In this document: positions 20,232 through 28,801 of the stretch, one piece after another | How the letters are laid out: each line of letters opens with the position of its first letter | How positions within the stretch are numbered: position 1 is the first letter of the stretch | Assembly: GCF_035594035.1 (NCBI RefSeq) | Contig: NZ_CP141588.1 | Coordinates: forward strand, 1,757,501-1,821,500 | DNA length: 64,000 bases | Reading direction: 5' to 3' | From: Sphingomonas sp. LY54 | GTDB taxonomy: Bacteria; Pseudomonadota; Alphaproteobacteria; Sphingomonadales; Sphingomonadaceae | The notes under the pieces: model-generated | What the model was told of the DNA's origin: nothing | Databases searched by the model: none | What the model saw: only the letters and a program-made list of their open reading frames with translations | Made by a program: the position numbers and the translations under genes

Positions 20232-22091
20232 TCAGAATTCGTTCCAGTCGTCCACCGCCTCGGCGAGGTTGGACTGGAGCTTCAACGCCGTGTTGCCGCG
20301 CGCGACAGGGCGCGGCGCCGGCCTGGCCCGCACCGGCAAGGCGACCGGCGCGATCGACTGCTGGCCGGTCTGGAAGCGGCCGACCAGGCTGCTGAGGCCA
20401 GTGGCTTCGTCGGCAAGGCTGCGCGCGGCGGCCGTGCTTTCCTCGACCATAGCCGCATTCTGCTGCGTGACCTTGTCCATTTCGGTGACTGCGGTGTTGA
20501 CCTGCGCCAGCGCCGACGATTGCTGGTCGGCGGCCATGGCGATCTGCGAGATGAGCGTGCTCACTTCATCGACCGAGCCGATGATCCGCTCGAGCGCGCT
20601 GCCGGCGTCGCCGACCAGCTTGACGCCGCTGTCGACCTGGGCGCTGCTGGTCGAGATCAGCTGCCCGATCTCCTGCGCGGCGTCGGCCGAACGCTGCGCC
20701 AGGGCGCGGACCTCGTTGGCGACGACCGCGAACGCGCGGCCCGCTTCGCCGGCATGCGCGGCCTCCACGCTCGCATTGAGCGCGAGCAAATTGGTCTGGA
20801 ACGCGATCTTCTCGATGACCGTGATGATCCGCGTGATCTGCTGCGAGCTCTTCTCGATCTCGCCCATCGCGCTCACCGCGGCGGCCACGACCTTGCTGCT
20901 TTGCTGCGCGTCGGCCTGGGTCGACTGGACGAGCTTGTTGGCCTCGCCGGCGCCGATCGCGCTGTTCTGCACGGTCGCGGTGATCTCGGTCATCGCTGCC
21001 GCCGTCTCCTCGAGCGAGGCGGCCTGCTGCTCGGTGCGGCGCGACAAATCGTCCGAGGCCTGGCTGATCTCGCCCGAACCGCCATGGATGTTGGCGGTGG
21101 CGCGGGCGATCGCGGACATCGCCGTGCGCAGCTCGCCGACCGCGGCATTGAAGTCGCTCTGGAGCTTTGCGTAATCGGCCGGGAAGCCCTGCAGCTCGGC
21201 GGTGAGGTCGCCCGCGGCGAGCTTGCCGAGGCCCGCGCCGACTTCCTCGACGACATGCTTCTGCTCGGCATCGGCCTTGGCCTTGATGACGGCCGCCTTC
21301 TCCATCGCGACGGCATTGTCGCGGAAGACCAGTACGGCCTTGGCCATCGTGCCCACTTCGTCGCCGCGGTCGATGCCGGGCACGTCGAGCTTGGTCTCGC
21401 CGCCGGCAAGGCGACCCATCATGTCCTGCAGCCCGGCGAGCGGGCCGGTGATGCCGACGCGGGCGACGATGACGCCGAGACCGATGCCCAGGCCGATGCC
21501 GATCAGGCTGACCACGAGCATGGCGACCGCGGTTGCCGAGCTGTCGGCCGTCAGCGTCTCCGCTTCGTCCTTGCTCTCCTTGATCAGCTTGTCGTTGACG
21601 ACCAGGCTAAACTCCGAAAATGCCTGAGCGTCGGCGTCGACGGCGACGAGTGTGGTCCGCGCGTCGAGGTCGTTATTCTGGAGCCCGAACTCGATGGCCT
21701 TCAGTGCATTCGCTCGAACCTTTTCGAGGAGATCGTCGAGCTTGCGCATATCGGCCGTGATCGCCGGCTGCTTCTCGATGGACGATTCGATCGCTTTCTT
21801 GGCCTGGTCATAAGCGCCGTCGGCGTCCTTGACGCTTTGTTGCGCCTCGGCGCTGGCGCCGTCATAGGCCATGGCGCGGTATGCCGCATAAGCGATCTGA
21901 GTGGTGGCGCGGTTTGCGCGCACGATTTGGGTCGTAGTCGGCAGCTTGTCGTGGACCAGCTCGCCATATTCGCTATTGACGCTCTTCAGCGTGTTGCTGC
22001 CGTAAAAAGCCCCGCCGAGGCTGATGACGCCCAGCAGCAGCAGCACGGCGACGATCTTCACCGAGATCTTCGCGTTCCTCAGAAATCCCAT
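20232..22091 (-). CDS. Methyl-accepting chemotaxis protein (second of a tandem pair)
   Basis: Chemoreceptor of 619 residues: TM1 at about 10-30, a periplasmic helical sensor to about 185, TM2 at about 190-215, HAMP-like segments and the conserved signalling tip. From [15 protein letters not shown] onward it is almost identical to the receptor at 18137-19969, including the WNEF C-terminus, while the sensor domains differ. This points to duplication with diversified sensing, and possibly gene conversion of the signalling part. The last 55 or so bases of both genes are identical. Confidence 0.92.
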   Translation of the reverse strand: MGFLRNAKISVKIVAVLLLLGVISLGGAFYGSNTLKSVNSEYGELVHDKLPTTTQIVRANRATTQIAYAAYRAMAYDGASAEAQQSVKDADGAYDQAKKAIESSIEKQPAITADMRKLDDLLEKVRANALKAIEFGLQNNDLDARTTLVAVDADAQAFSEFSLVVNDKLIKESKDEAETLTADSSATAVAMLVVSLIGIGLGIGLGVIVARVGITGPLAGLQDMMGRLAGGETKLDVPGIDRGDEVGTMAKAVLVFRDNAVAMEKAAVIKAKADAEQKHVVEEVGAGLGKLAAGDLTAELQGFPADYAKLQSDFNAAVGELRTAMSAIARATANIHGGSGEISQASDDLSRRTEQQAASLEETAAAMTEITATVQNSAIGAGEANKLVQSTQADAQQSSKVVAAAVSAMGEIEKSSQQITRIITVIEKIAFQTNLLALNASVEAAHAGEAGRAFAVVANEVRALAQRSADAAQEIGQLISTSSAQVDSGVKLVGDAGSALERIIGSVDEVSTLISQIAMAADQQSSALAQVNTAVTEMDKVTQQNAAMVEESTAAARSLADEATGLSSLVGRFQTGQQSIAPVALPVRARPAPRPVARGNTALKLQSNLAEAVDDWNEF

Positions 22092-22188
22092 TTTGACTTG
22101 CTTTCCTTGCCAGCGGCTCGTGTCCGCCTCGATCTTGACGAGGCCGCTGCACGCAACCCCAGGCCGGCGCTGCGCGGCCCCCTTTGTG

Positions 22189-22197
22189 CTCTATAGG
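22189..22197 (-). promoter_or_regulatory. CCTATAGAG box upstream of second chemoreceptor gene
   Basis: Variant of the motility box, about 100 bases before the ATG at 22091, in a 223-base non-coding gap between this gene and flhB that otherwise shows no gene. Confidence 0.35.
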
Positions 22198-22314
22198 AAG
22201 GGAAATGAGCCGCTTCGGCGGACCAGTAATGGCACTGCAGTAGAGTTACGAGGACGCCACCGGGTCTCTTGTTGCGGCGCGCCTAGTGTTGGCGACGATT
22301 ATTGCCCCCCGCCC

Positions 22315-23385
22315 TTAGCCCTTGCGTTTGGCGAGCCGCATCACGAAGCCGATGATCTCGGCCACGGCCTTATAATGTTCGGCCGGAATCGGATGGTCGA
22401 TCTCGACCGACGCGTAGAGCGCGCGCGCCAGCGGCGGGCTCTCGACCACCGGCACCTTGTTGGCCGTCGCGATCTCGCGGATCTTGAGCGCGACCAGGTC
22501 GACGCCCTTGGCCACCACCACGGGCGCGGCCATGTCGCCATGCTCATATTTGAGCGCGACCGCATAATGGGTCGGGTTGGTGACGATCACGCTCGCGGTC
22601 GGCACCGCCTGCATCATCCGCTGGCGCGAGCGCTTGATGCCGATCTGGCGGATCTTGGCCTTGATCTTGGGGTCGCCCTCGCTCTGCTTGTGCTCGTCCT
22701 TCACTTCCTGGAGCGTCATCCGCATCCGCTTGAAGAAGGACCGGCGCTGGTAGACGAAATCGAACAGGGCGATCGCCCCGACCAGGATCGCCACCGCCTT
22801 CAGCATGACGAACACCAGTTCCAGCGCGACGTCGCCGATCCGCCCGGCGCCCGAGCCGATCAGCTGGTCGAGCCCGATCATCTTGGGCCAGACGACGACC
22901 GAGGCAACGATGATCACCGCCGCGAATTTGAGCAGGGTCTTGCCGAACTCGACCAGCGCCCGGACTCCGAACAGGCGGCCGAGCCCGGAGACCGGGTTGA
23001 GCTTCGACCATTTCGGCTTCACCCGCGACCAGGCCAGGGTCGGCCGTCCCTGCACGAACAGGGTCAGCAGGGCGAAGCCGGTGAGCAGGCCCAGGATCGG
23101 CGCCATCGCGAACGCCGTCTCGCCGGCAATGCCGGTGACGAGGCCCTGCGCGCCGTCCGGGTCCATGCGGAAATCCTCCGCCCCGCCCCATATCCGGACC
23201 AGGACCGCGCCGAGGCCGGAAAGCGTCATCGCCCCCAGCCCGCCGGCGACGATGATCGCGCCGACGAACATCATGGCGTGCTTCATCTCCGAGGAGATCG
23301 GCACGTCGCCCTTCAGCCGCGCATCCTCGAGCTTCTTGTCGGTCGGCTCCTGGGTCTTCTGGTCCTTGTCGGGCGCTTCGGACAT
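22315..23385 (-). CDS. flhB: Flagellar type III export protein FlhB
   Basis: Export-gate protein that switches substrate specificity from rod/hook to filament. The 356 residues have four membrane helices in the first 215 and a cytoplasmic domain with the self-cleaving NPTH at 270-273. Start and length fit the family. It follows fliR with a three-base gap, and closes the flgC-fliE-fliQ-fliR-flhB series. Confidence 0.96.
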   Translation of the reverse strand: MSEAPDKDQKTQEPTDKKLEDARLKGDVPISSEMKHAMMFVGAIIVAGGLGAMTLSGLGAVLVRIWGGAEDFRMDPDGAQGLVTGIAGETAFAMAPILGLLTGFALLTLFVQGRPTLAWSRVKPKWSKLNPVSGLGRLFGVRALVEFGKTLLKFAAVIIVASVVVWPKMIGLDQLIGSGAGRIGDVALELVFVMLKAVAILVGAIALFDFVYQRRSFFKRMRMTLQEVKDEHKQSEGDPKIKAKIRQIGIKRSRQRMMQAVPTASVIVTNPTHYAVALKYEHGDMAAPVVVAKGVDLVALKIREIATANKVPVVESPPLARALYASVEIDHPIPAEHYKAVAEIIGFVMRLAKRKG

Positions 23386-23388
23386 CGG

Positions 23389-24141
23389 TCAGGCCCAGGT
23401 CGTCTGCATCCACTCCGCCATCGCCTGGGCGAAGGTGGAGAGCATGGTGCCGATCACGATCGCGAACAGCGCGATGCCGAGCATGATGTTGAGCGGCTGG
23501 GCGATGAAGAAGACCTGGATCGCCGGCGCCATGCGCGCGGTAAGGCCCAAGGCGACGTTGAAGACGATGCCGTAGACGAGCAGGGGCGCGGCGAGGCTCA
23601 GCGCCAGCGCCATCGACTGGCCGGTGACCTCGACTGCGAGCCGGGCGAAGTCCTCGCCGGGCGGCAGCCCGCCGACCGGGAACAGGCCGTAGGACTGGAC
23701 GATCGAGGCGATCCAGAGATGGTGGACGCCGATGCCCATGCACACCAGAGCGGCGGCGACGCTGACGAACTTGCCGAGCGCGGCGGCGTGCCCGCCCTGG
23801 CCGGGGTCGAACAGCATGGCGGCGGAGAGGCCGATCTGGATGCTGACGATCGATCCCGCCATCGCGGCGGCCTGGAACATGATGCGGACGATCATGCCCA
23901 TCGCCAGCCCGACCAAAGTCTCGGCGATGATCAGGCCAGGCAGCGCCGCGTCGCTCGCCACCGCGGGCCCGACCTTGGGCGAGACGATGCCCCACAAGGC
24001 GGCCGACATGCCGAGCGCGATCAGCAGCCGGATGCGGACCGGAACCGCTTCTTCGGAGAATACGGGCAGCAGCATCAGCACCGCGCCGACGCGGCAGAAC
24101 AGGATCAGGAAGGTCGTCGCCTCGAGCGGAAAGCCGAGCAT
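23389..24141 (-). CDS. fliR: Flagellar export protein FliR
   Basis: Membrane component of the flagellar type III export gate, joining FliP and FliQ. The 250-residue, highly hydrophobic product has five to six membrane helices. Conserved FliR segments include FCRVGAVLMLLPVFSEEAVP near the N-terminus (seen as VGAVLMLLP) and GLTARMAPAIQVFFIAQPLN in the second half. It sits four bases after fliQ. Confidence 0.94.
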   Translation of the reverse strand: MLGFPLEATTFLILFCRVGAVLMLLPVFSEEAVPVRIRLLIALGMSAALWGIVSPKVGPAVASDAALPGLIIAETLVGLAMGMIVRIMFQAAAMAGSIVSIQIGLSAAMLFDPGQGGHAAALGKFVSVAAALVCMGIGVHHLWIASIVQSYGLFPVGGLPPGEDFARLAVEVTGQSMALALSLAAPLLVYGIVFNVALGLTARMAPAIQVFFIAQPLNIMLGIALFAIVIGTMLSTFAQAMAEWMQTTWA

Positions 24142-24145
24142 GGCC

Positions 24146-24409
24146 TCAGCCCGCTATGATCCGGTCGGCGAGGACGCCCATGAAGTTGGAAAGCGACGCT
24201 CCGATCATCGGCAGCGAGAGCAAGAGGACGACGCCCAGCACCAGCAATTTGGGCACGAAGGTCAGCGTCATCTCCTGGATCTGGGTCAACGCCTGGAACA
24301 GGCCGATCGCCACGCCGACGATCAGCGATGCGAACAGCATCGGGCCGGCGACGGTGAGCATCACCCACATCGCGGCCTTGGCCAGTTCCATGACGTCCGC
24401 CGGATCCAT
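24146..24409 (-). CDS. fliQ: Flagellar export protein FliQ
   Basis: An 87-residue protein with two membrane helices (MLFASLIVGVAIGLFQALTQ and LLLSLPMIGASL), the typical FliQ hairpin, including IQEMTLTFVPK between them. Part of the FliP5-FliQ4-FliR1 gate. Two bases separate it from fliE. Confidence 0.94.
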   Translation of the reverse strand: MDPADVMELAKAAMWVMLTVAGPMLFASLIVGVAIGLFQALTQIQEMTLTFVPKLLVLGVVLLLSLPMIGASLSNFMGVLADRIIAG

Positions 24410-24411
24410 CG

Positions 24412-24753
24412 TCAGATTTGCATGCGCATGATGTCGGAATAGGCGTTCACGACGCGGTCGCGGACGGCGACGACGGTGTCGAGCGCCATTTCGGCGGCGC
24501 CGATCGCGGTGACGACGTCGACGAGGTCGCCCTTGCCGGCGACCTGCTTGGCGCTGGCCGCCTCGGCGGCGCGCATCGATCCGGCGGCGTCGGTCACCAT
24601 CGTCTCGATCAGGCCGCCGAAGCCGCCGCCGGAAACCGCGCCGGCCTCTTCGCCGCCGCCGATCCCGCCGCCGATCCCGCCAATGCCGCCGGCCTTGCCG
24701 CCGCCGGAGATGCGGCCATAGGCCGAGGTCGCGTCGAGCGCTCCAATGGACAT
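24412..24753 (-). CDS. fliE: Flagellar hook-basal body protein FliE with glycine-rich N-terminus
   Basis: Links the MS ring to the rod. The 113-residue product has the FliE core at the C-terminus (AEMALDTVVAVRDRVVNAYSDIMRMQI, normal for the family). The first half is unusual: residues about 17-47 are a run of glycines with isoleucine and alanine (GGIGGIGGGIGGG), encoded by short direct repeats near 24655-24715. This tract is probably flexible and its contribution to the rod junction is unknown. Confidence 0.92.
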   Translation of the reverse strand: MSIGALDATSAYGRISGGGKAGGIGGIGGGIGGGEEAGAVSGGGFGGLIETMVTDAAGSMRAAEAASAKQVAGKGDLVDVVTAIGAAEMALDTVVAVRDRVVNAYSDIMRMQI

Positions 24754-24765
24754 TGCTCTAATCCT

Positions 24766-25173
24766 TTATTTCAGAAGGTCGATGGTGCGCATGGTCAGGC
24801 TCTTGGCCGCCTCCAGCGCATTGAGATTGGCTTCGTAGGCGCGCTGCGCCGCCTTCATGTCGGCCGCTTCGACGAGGCTGTTGACGTTGGGCTTCAGCAC
24901 ATAGCCGGCGGCGTCCGCGGCCGGATTGCCCGGCTGGTAGACGCGCTGGAAAGCGCTCTTGTCGCCTTCGATGCCGGTGATCTTGACGCCCTCGGCGCCG
25001 TTCGCGCGGTCGACTTCGGCCTGGAAGGTGGTGACCTTGCGCCGATAGGGCTGGCCGCCGGGAGTCGTCGCGACGCTGTCCGCGTTGGCGAGATTCTCCG
25101 CGATCACGCGCATCCGCAGCGACTGGGCGCGAAGCCCGGAGGTCGACACTGCGACGCTGTCCTTCAGATCCAT
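24766..25173 (-). CDS. flgC: Flagellar proximal rod protein FlgC
   Basis: Structural protein of the proximal rod. The 135 residues carry the N-terminal rod motif (STSGLRAQSLRMRVIAENLANADS) and the C-terminal NVNSLVEAADMKAAQRAYEANLNAL pattern. ATG 25173 is chosen because the family begins here; the open frame extends 29 codons further through the promoter region. Its usual partner flgB is not adjacent: the next gene upstream is fliN on the opposite strand. First gene of the flgC-fliE-fliQ-fliR-flhB operon. Confidence 0.94.
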   Translation of the reverse strand: MDLKDSVAVSTSGLRAQSLRMRVIAENLANADSVATTPGGQPYRRKVTTFQAEVDRANGAEGVKITGIEGDKSAFQRVYQPGNPAADAAGYVLKPNVNSLVEAADMKAAQRAYEANLNALEAAKSLTMRTIDLLK

Positions 25174-25219
25174 GACGTCTCCGTTCGAATGGCGGGGCGC
25201 CTGCGCGCCGTCTTCCGAT

Positions 25220-25276
25220 CTTATAGGCAAATTTTTCCTAGCGGCCCGAAAGACCCTCAAAAATTAATCCTATAAG
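25220..25276. promoter_or_regulatory. Palindromic divergent promoter region between flgC and fliN
   Basis: Two copies of CCTATAAG face outward, one on the minus strand (25220-25227, about 47 bases before flgC) and one on the plus strand (25269-25276, 22 bases before fliN). Each is preceded by an A/T run, so the whole is an imperfect inverted repeat with arms of about 17 bp. The two flagellar operons probably fire from mirror-image promoters. Confidence 0.5.
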
Positions 25277-25298
25277 TTGGTCAAAGGAGAACGGCCTC

Positions 25299-25535
25299 AT
25301 GTCCGCTGTCGAGGAAATCAAGGTTGACCTGGAGATCGTGCTGGGTTCGGCCCAGTTGCCGATCCGCCAGATATTGAAGATGAGCCGCGGCGCCATGATC
25401 CCGCTCGGCCAGAGCCATGACGAGCCGACCCGCGTCTATGTGAACAACCAGCTCGTCGCCGAAGGCAAGGTGCTGGTCGCGGGCGACCAGATGTCGCTCG
25501 AGATCACCGAGATCGTGAAGAAGAAGGCCGGCTAA
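25299..25535 (+). CDS. fliN: Flagellar motor switch protein FliN
   Basis: C-ring protein that with FliM and FliG sets rotation direction. The 78-residue product is only the SPOA domain (LEIVLGSAQLPIRQILKMSRG; NNQLVAEGKVLVAGDQMSLEITEI), shorter than the 137-residue E. coli form, which has an N-terminal extension. AAGGAGA precedes the ATG. fliO follows directly after the stop. fliM is not in the window. Confidence 0.92.
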   Translation: MSAVEEIKVDLEIVLGSAQLPIRQILKMSRGAMIPLGQSHDEPTRVYVNNQLVAEGKVLVAGDQMSLEITEIVKKKAG

Positions 25536-26057
25536 GTGGACCTTCTCGCCCTCCTGCGCACTTTGGGCGCGCTCGGCACCGTGCTCGGCATGCTCGCCGG
25601 CGCGCTCTGGCTCGTGCGCCGCTACGACATCAAGCTGCCCGGCCGCGTCGCCGTCGACGCCCGCCGCCGCGTGGCCGTGGTCGAGCGCAGCGCGATCGAC
25701 GCGCGCCGCTCGGTGGCGCTCATCCGCCGCGACGGCGTCGAGCATCTGCTGCTGATCGCGCCCGAGGGCCACGTCGTGATCGAGAGCAATATCGTCCGCG
25801 CACCCGAAGAGATCGCCGCCGCCGTCGAGGCTGCCGCCGGCGAAGAGGCGCGCACCGTCGCTCAGGATTTCGCCACCTTCCAGGAAGTGCTCGGCAAGGT
25901 CCGCGGCAAGGCCGAGATCGTCGCCGGCAAGGTCAAGCAGGCCCGCGCCACGCGCGCCCGGGCCAAGCTGCCGCCGCCGCCCGCGCCGCGCCGCGCGCCG
26001 GCCAAGCTCAAGGTCGTTGATCCCAAGGCTTCCGCCAAGGTCTCCACCCATGCGTAA
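25536..26057 (+). CDS. fliO: FliO-like flagellar biosynthesis protein
   Basis: FliO helps assemble the FliP ring of the export gate. The GTG start directly follows the fliN stop. The 173-residue product has one N-terminal membrane helix (about 5-26) and a cytoplasmic domain with VERSAIDARRSVALIRRDGVEHLLLI, typical of FliO, then a basic, proline-rich tail (LPPPPAPRRAP). Sequence conservation of FliO is low; position between fliN and fliP supports the call. It overlaps fliP by eight bases. Confidence 0.82.
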   Translation: MDLLALLRTLGALGTVLGMLAGALWLVRRYDIKLPGRVAVDARRRVAVVERSAIDARRSVALIRRDGVEHLLLIAPEGHVVIESNIVRAPEEIAAAVEAAAGEEARTVAQDFATFQEVLGKVRGKAEIVAGKVKQARATRARAKLPPPPAPRRAPAKLKVVDPKASAKVSTHA

Positions 26058-26781
26058 GCTCGCCCGCTACGGCCTGCTCGCGCTCGCGGTCGCCACCCCG
26101 GCCGTCGCCTTCGCGCAGAGCGCCAACGTCAATCTCGGCGACGGCTCGCTCTCGGGCCGCGCCATCCAGCTCGTGCTGATGCTGACCGTGCTCAGCCTCG
26201 CGCCCGGCATCCTGATGACGGTGACCTCGTTCACCCGCATCGTCGTCGCCCTGTCGCTGCTCCGTACCGGCATCGGCGCGCCCGGCGTGCCGCCCAATCC
26301 GGTGATCATCAGCCTTGCCCTCTTCCTCTCCTTCTTCGTGATGGCGCCGACCATGGACACGGCGTGGAAGCAGGGCGTCACCCCGTACAATGAGGGCCGG
26401 ATCAACGAGACCCAGGCGTTCGAGCGCACGTCCGCGCCGTTCAAGGCCTTCATGCTGAAGCATGTCCGGCCCGAGGACGTCCGCCTGTTCGTCGAGCTGT
26501 CGGGCAAGCCGGCGCCGTCGCGCGCCGACATGCCGCTCACCACTTTGATGCCGGCCTTCATGATCTCCGAGCTGCGCCGCGCGTTCGAGATCGGCTTCCT
26601 TTTGCTCCTCCCTTTCCTGGTCATCGACCTCGCGGTGGCGGCGGTGCTGATGGCGATGGGCATGATGATGCTGCCCCCGGCTACGATCTCGCTGCCGATG
26701 AAGATCATCTTCTTCGTCCTGGTCGACGGCTGGGCCCTGGTCGCCGGCTCGCTGGTCCGCAGCTTCGGCGGCCCGGGCTGA
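26050..26781 (+). CDS. fliP: Flagellar export protein FliP
   Basis: Core of the flagellar type III export gate. From ATG 26050 the product has 243 residues: signal peptide (to about residue 23, AFAQS), then membrane helices containing the conserved SFTRIVVALSLLR, MAPTMD, PAFMISELRRAFEIGF and MGMMMLPPATISLPMK. The start inside the end of fliO is supported by the signal peptide. A strong terminator follows, ending the fliN-fliO-fliP unit. Confidence 0.96.
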   Translation: MRKLARYGLLALAVATPAVAFAQSANVNLGDGSLSGRAIQLVLMLTVLSLAPGILMTVTSFTRIVVALSLLRTGIGAPGVPPNPVIISLALFLSFFVMAPTMDTAWKQGVTPYNEGRINETQAFERTSAPFKAFMLKHVRPEDVRLFVELSGKPAPSRADMPLTTLMPAFMISELRRAFEIGFLLLLPFLVIDLAVAAVLMAMGMMMLPPATISLPMKIIFFVLVDGWALVAGSLVRSFGGPG

Positions 26782-26810
26782 CGGGCCGGCCCAGTGCGGA
26801 CAAGAAATAG

Positions 26811-26845
26811 GCCGCGTCCCGGATGATCGGGGCGCGGCTTTTTTT
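26811..26845 (+). terminator. Intrinsic terminator after fliP
   Basis: Arms 26811-26821 and 26828-26838 (one G-U pair) with a six-base loop, followed by seven T (26839-26845). It separates fliP from the convergent PilZ gene. Confidence 0.85.
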
Positions 26846-26858
26846 GTTCGTTGGGAGA

Positions 26859-27518
26859 TCAGGCCTGGTGGGAGAGGCGGCCGCCGCCGTAGCGGGAGTC
26901 CGGATCCTGCAGCCAGCGCGCGACGTCGTCGAACCGCAACACGTCGAAAAAGGCGATGCCCGCCTCGTCGCCGCGCACCCAGCGCACCGCGCCGCGGACG
27001 GTGGGCAGGCCCGGAATGGCGAGGGTGAGCTGGTCGCCCTCGCACACAGGCTCGGCAAGCCGGATGCGGGTGCCGCTCTGCGACAGATCGAGCAAAGAGG
27101 CGGGCAAGGTCCGTCCGTCGCAGCGCACCAGCACCATGCAGTCGGCCGCCATGCGCGGCGCGCGCGCCACCTGCTCGGCCGAGGCCATATTCGGCGCCAG
27201 CACCTGCTCGAGATCGACCGGGCCGTCGAACTGGACGCCCGCGGCCGGGCGGTCTGCCCAGACCACGGCGCCGTCGAGGATGCGGCCGTTGCGCAGCTCG
27301 AGCCGCACCCGGTCGCCGGAGCGCAAGGTGGCGGCGCTGTGCATCATCAGCCCGCCTTCGGAAATGTTCATGACCCGGCAGAGCTGGTCCGATTGCCCGG
27401 TGACCAGCCGTGCGACCAGCATGACGCGGGTCGCGCGCGGCGCGCGCGGCACCCGCGGCGTCGGGCCGGTCGGCAGCCCGAGTGCGCTGTCGCTTCCCCA
27501 GAGGCGGCGGCCCAGCAT
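26859..27518 (-). CDS. Double PilZ-domain protein in the motility operon
   Basis: The 219-residue protein holds two PilZ-like domains: one at about 25-115 with an arginine-rich lead (RAPRATRV) and NISEGG, and one at about 120-210 with DLSQSG. NxSxxG/DxSxxG with upstream arginines is the c-di-GMP binding signature; the second domain lacks an obvious RxxxR lead. It overlaps fliL by one base (TGATG) and ends the long motA-che operon. By analogy with YcgR it may slow the motor when c-di-GMP is high, but this is inference. Confidence 0.82.
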   Translation of the reverse strand: MLGRRLWGSDSALGLPTGPTPRVPRAPRATRVMLVARLVTGQSDQLCRVMNISEGGLMMHSAATLRSGDRVRLELRNGRILDGAVVWADRPAAGVQFDGPVDLEQVLAPNMASAEQVARAPRMAADCMVLVRCDGRTLPASLLDLSQSGTRIRLAEPVCEGDQLTLAIPGLPTVRGAVRWVRGDEAGIAFFDVLRFDDVARWLQDPDSRYGGGRLSHQA

Positions 27519-27943
27519 CAGGCCGGAGTCGCCTGGGTGACGGCGGCGCGGACGACGACGCCCTTGCCGAACGCCTCGTCGGCGGCCTCGGTCACGACCT
27601 TGCGGAACAGGCCGATATTGGGCAGCAGCCCGTCGGGCCCCGCCGCCAACGGCGTCCTGTAGGTGCGCATGTTGATCGCGTGGAGCAGCAATGGCAGCCG
27701 CGCGGCGACGAACTCGCTCTGGTCGGCACGGACCTCGAGCGCCATCTCGAACGCGACATAGCCCGAAAGCCGCCCGTCGGCGAAAACGAGGGGCGCCAGC
27801 ACCTTGCCGGCGGGCACGAAGGCGGTTCCGGCCGCGCGCGCCTCCTCGGCCGGGCCGAGCAAAAGCCCGGTCGCATAAGCCGCGCCGCCGCCGACGCCGA
27901 TGCCGGCGGTCAGGACGAGCAGGGAAAGCAGGGTCTTCTTCAT
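27518..27943 (-). CDS. fliL: FliL-like flagellar basal body-associated protein
   Basis: A 141-residue single-pass membrane protein: helix at about 5-25, then a periplasmic domain of about 110 residues. It sits between motB and the PilZ gene, where FliL, the stator-associated protein, is often found. The periplasmic part has a FliL/prohibitin-like pattern (GYVAFEMALEVRADQSEF), but similarity by eye is limited. The stop/start overlap with the PilZ gene shows translational coupling. Confidence 0.62.
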   Translation of the reverse strand: MKKTLLSLLVLTAGIGVGGGAAYATGLLLGPAEEARAAGTAFVPAGKVLAPLVFADGRLSGYVAFEMALEVRADQSEFVAARLPLLLHAINMRTYRTPLAAGPDGLLPNIGLFRKVVTEAADEAFGKGVVVRAAVTQATPA

Positions 27944-27950
27944 GCGCCTC

Positions 27951-28799
27951 TCAGAATTTGAAGCTGACGTCGCTCGGCAGCGCGGGCGCCTCGCCGAGCA
28001 CGACCACGGTGATGCGGCGATTCTCCGGCCGGTCCGGCTGGTCGGGGTAGATCGGCGCGGTGCCGGCCTTGGCGACGACCTCCGCGATGCGGTCGGGGGT
28101 CAGCCCTGCCCCCATCATCGCGGCGCGTGCGGACTGGGCGCGGTTGCCCGAGAGCCGCCAATTGCCGTCGCTCTGCCCGCCGGTGGAATCGGTATGGCCC
28201 TCGATCGCGATCCGCGAGCCGGACTTGGCGACGCTGCGCGCGATCCGCGCCAGCAGCCCCTTGGCATAATCGTTGAGCTCGGCGGTCGGGCCCTTGAACA
28301 TCTGCTGGTTAGCGGTGTCCATCAGGTTGATGCGCAGGCCGTCACGCTCGGGATCGAGGCGCACGTTCTTTTGGCCGGGGTCCGACGGCGTGGAATCGAT
28401 GGCGATCTTCAGTTCCTGCGCCAGCATCCGCATCGACGCGTCCGGCACGTTGGCGGTGCCGCCCCGCGCCGTTCCGGCCGTCGCCGCCTCGACCGTGGGC
28501 TGGCCGTTGGACGTGGTGCTGTCGGACTGCGCGCGGCGCGTGCGGCCGCCAAGGCCCGGAGTCTCGCCGGTCGAGCCCGACGGCGAGGGGTCGTTGGGCG
28601 TGAAATATTCGGCCAGCCCCCTCAGCTTCTCCTTGTCCGGGGTCGAGAGCAGCCAGAGCAACATGAAGAAAGCCATCATAGCCGTCACGAAGTCGGCGTA
28701 GGCAACCTTCCAGGCGCCGCCATGATGCGCCGCGGTCGCCTTCCTGCGGACCTTGCGGATTATGATGATCGGGCGCTCGTTGGCGCCGGGCGCGGCCAT
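27951..28799 (-). CDS. motB: Flagellar stator protein MotB
   Basis: Stator subunit that anchors the proton channel to peptidoglycan. The 282 residues have one membrane helix at about 33-52 containing the proton-binding aspartate at 36 (YADFVTAMM), a linker, and a C-terminal OmpA/MotB domain with IEGHTDSTGG and NWRLSGNRAQSAR. motA lies 6.5 kb upstream at the head of the same operon instead of next to it. Confidence 0.95.
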   Translation of the reverse strand: MAAPGANERPIIIIRKVRRKATAAHHGGAWKVAYADFVTAMMAFFMLLWLLSTPDKEKLRGLAEYFTPNDPSPSGSTGETPGLGGRTRRAQSDSTTSNGQPTVEAATAGTARGGTANVPDASMRMLAQELKIAIDSTPSDPGQKNVRLDPERDGLRINLMDTANQQMFKGPTAELNDYAKGLLARIARSVAKSGSRIAIEGHTDSTGGQSDGNWRLSGNRAQSARAAMMGAGLTPDRIAEVVAKAGTAPIYPDQPDRPENRRITVVVLGEAPALPSDVSFKF

Positions 28800-28801
28800 A
28801 T

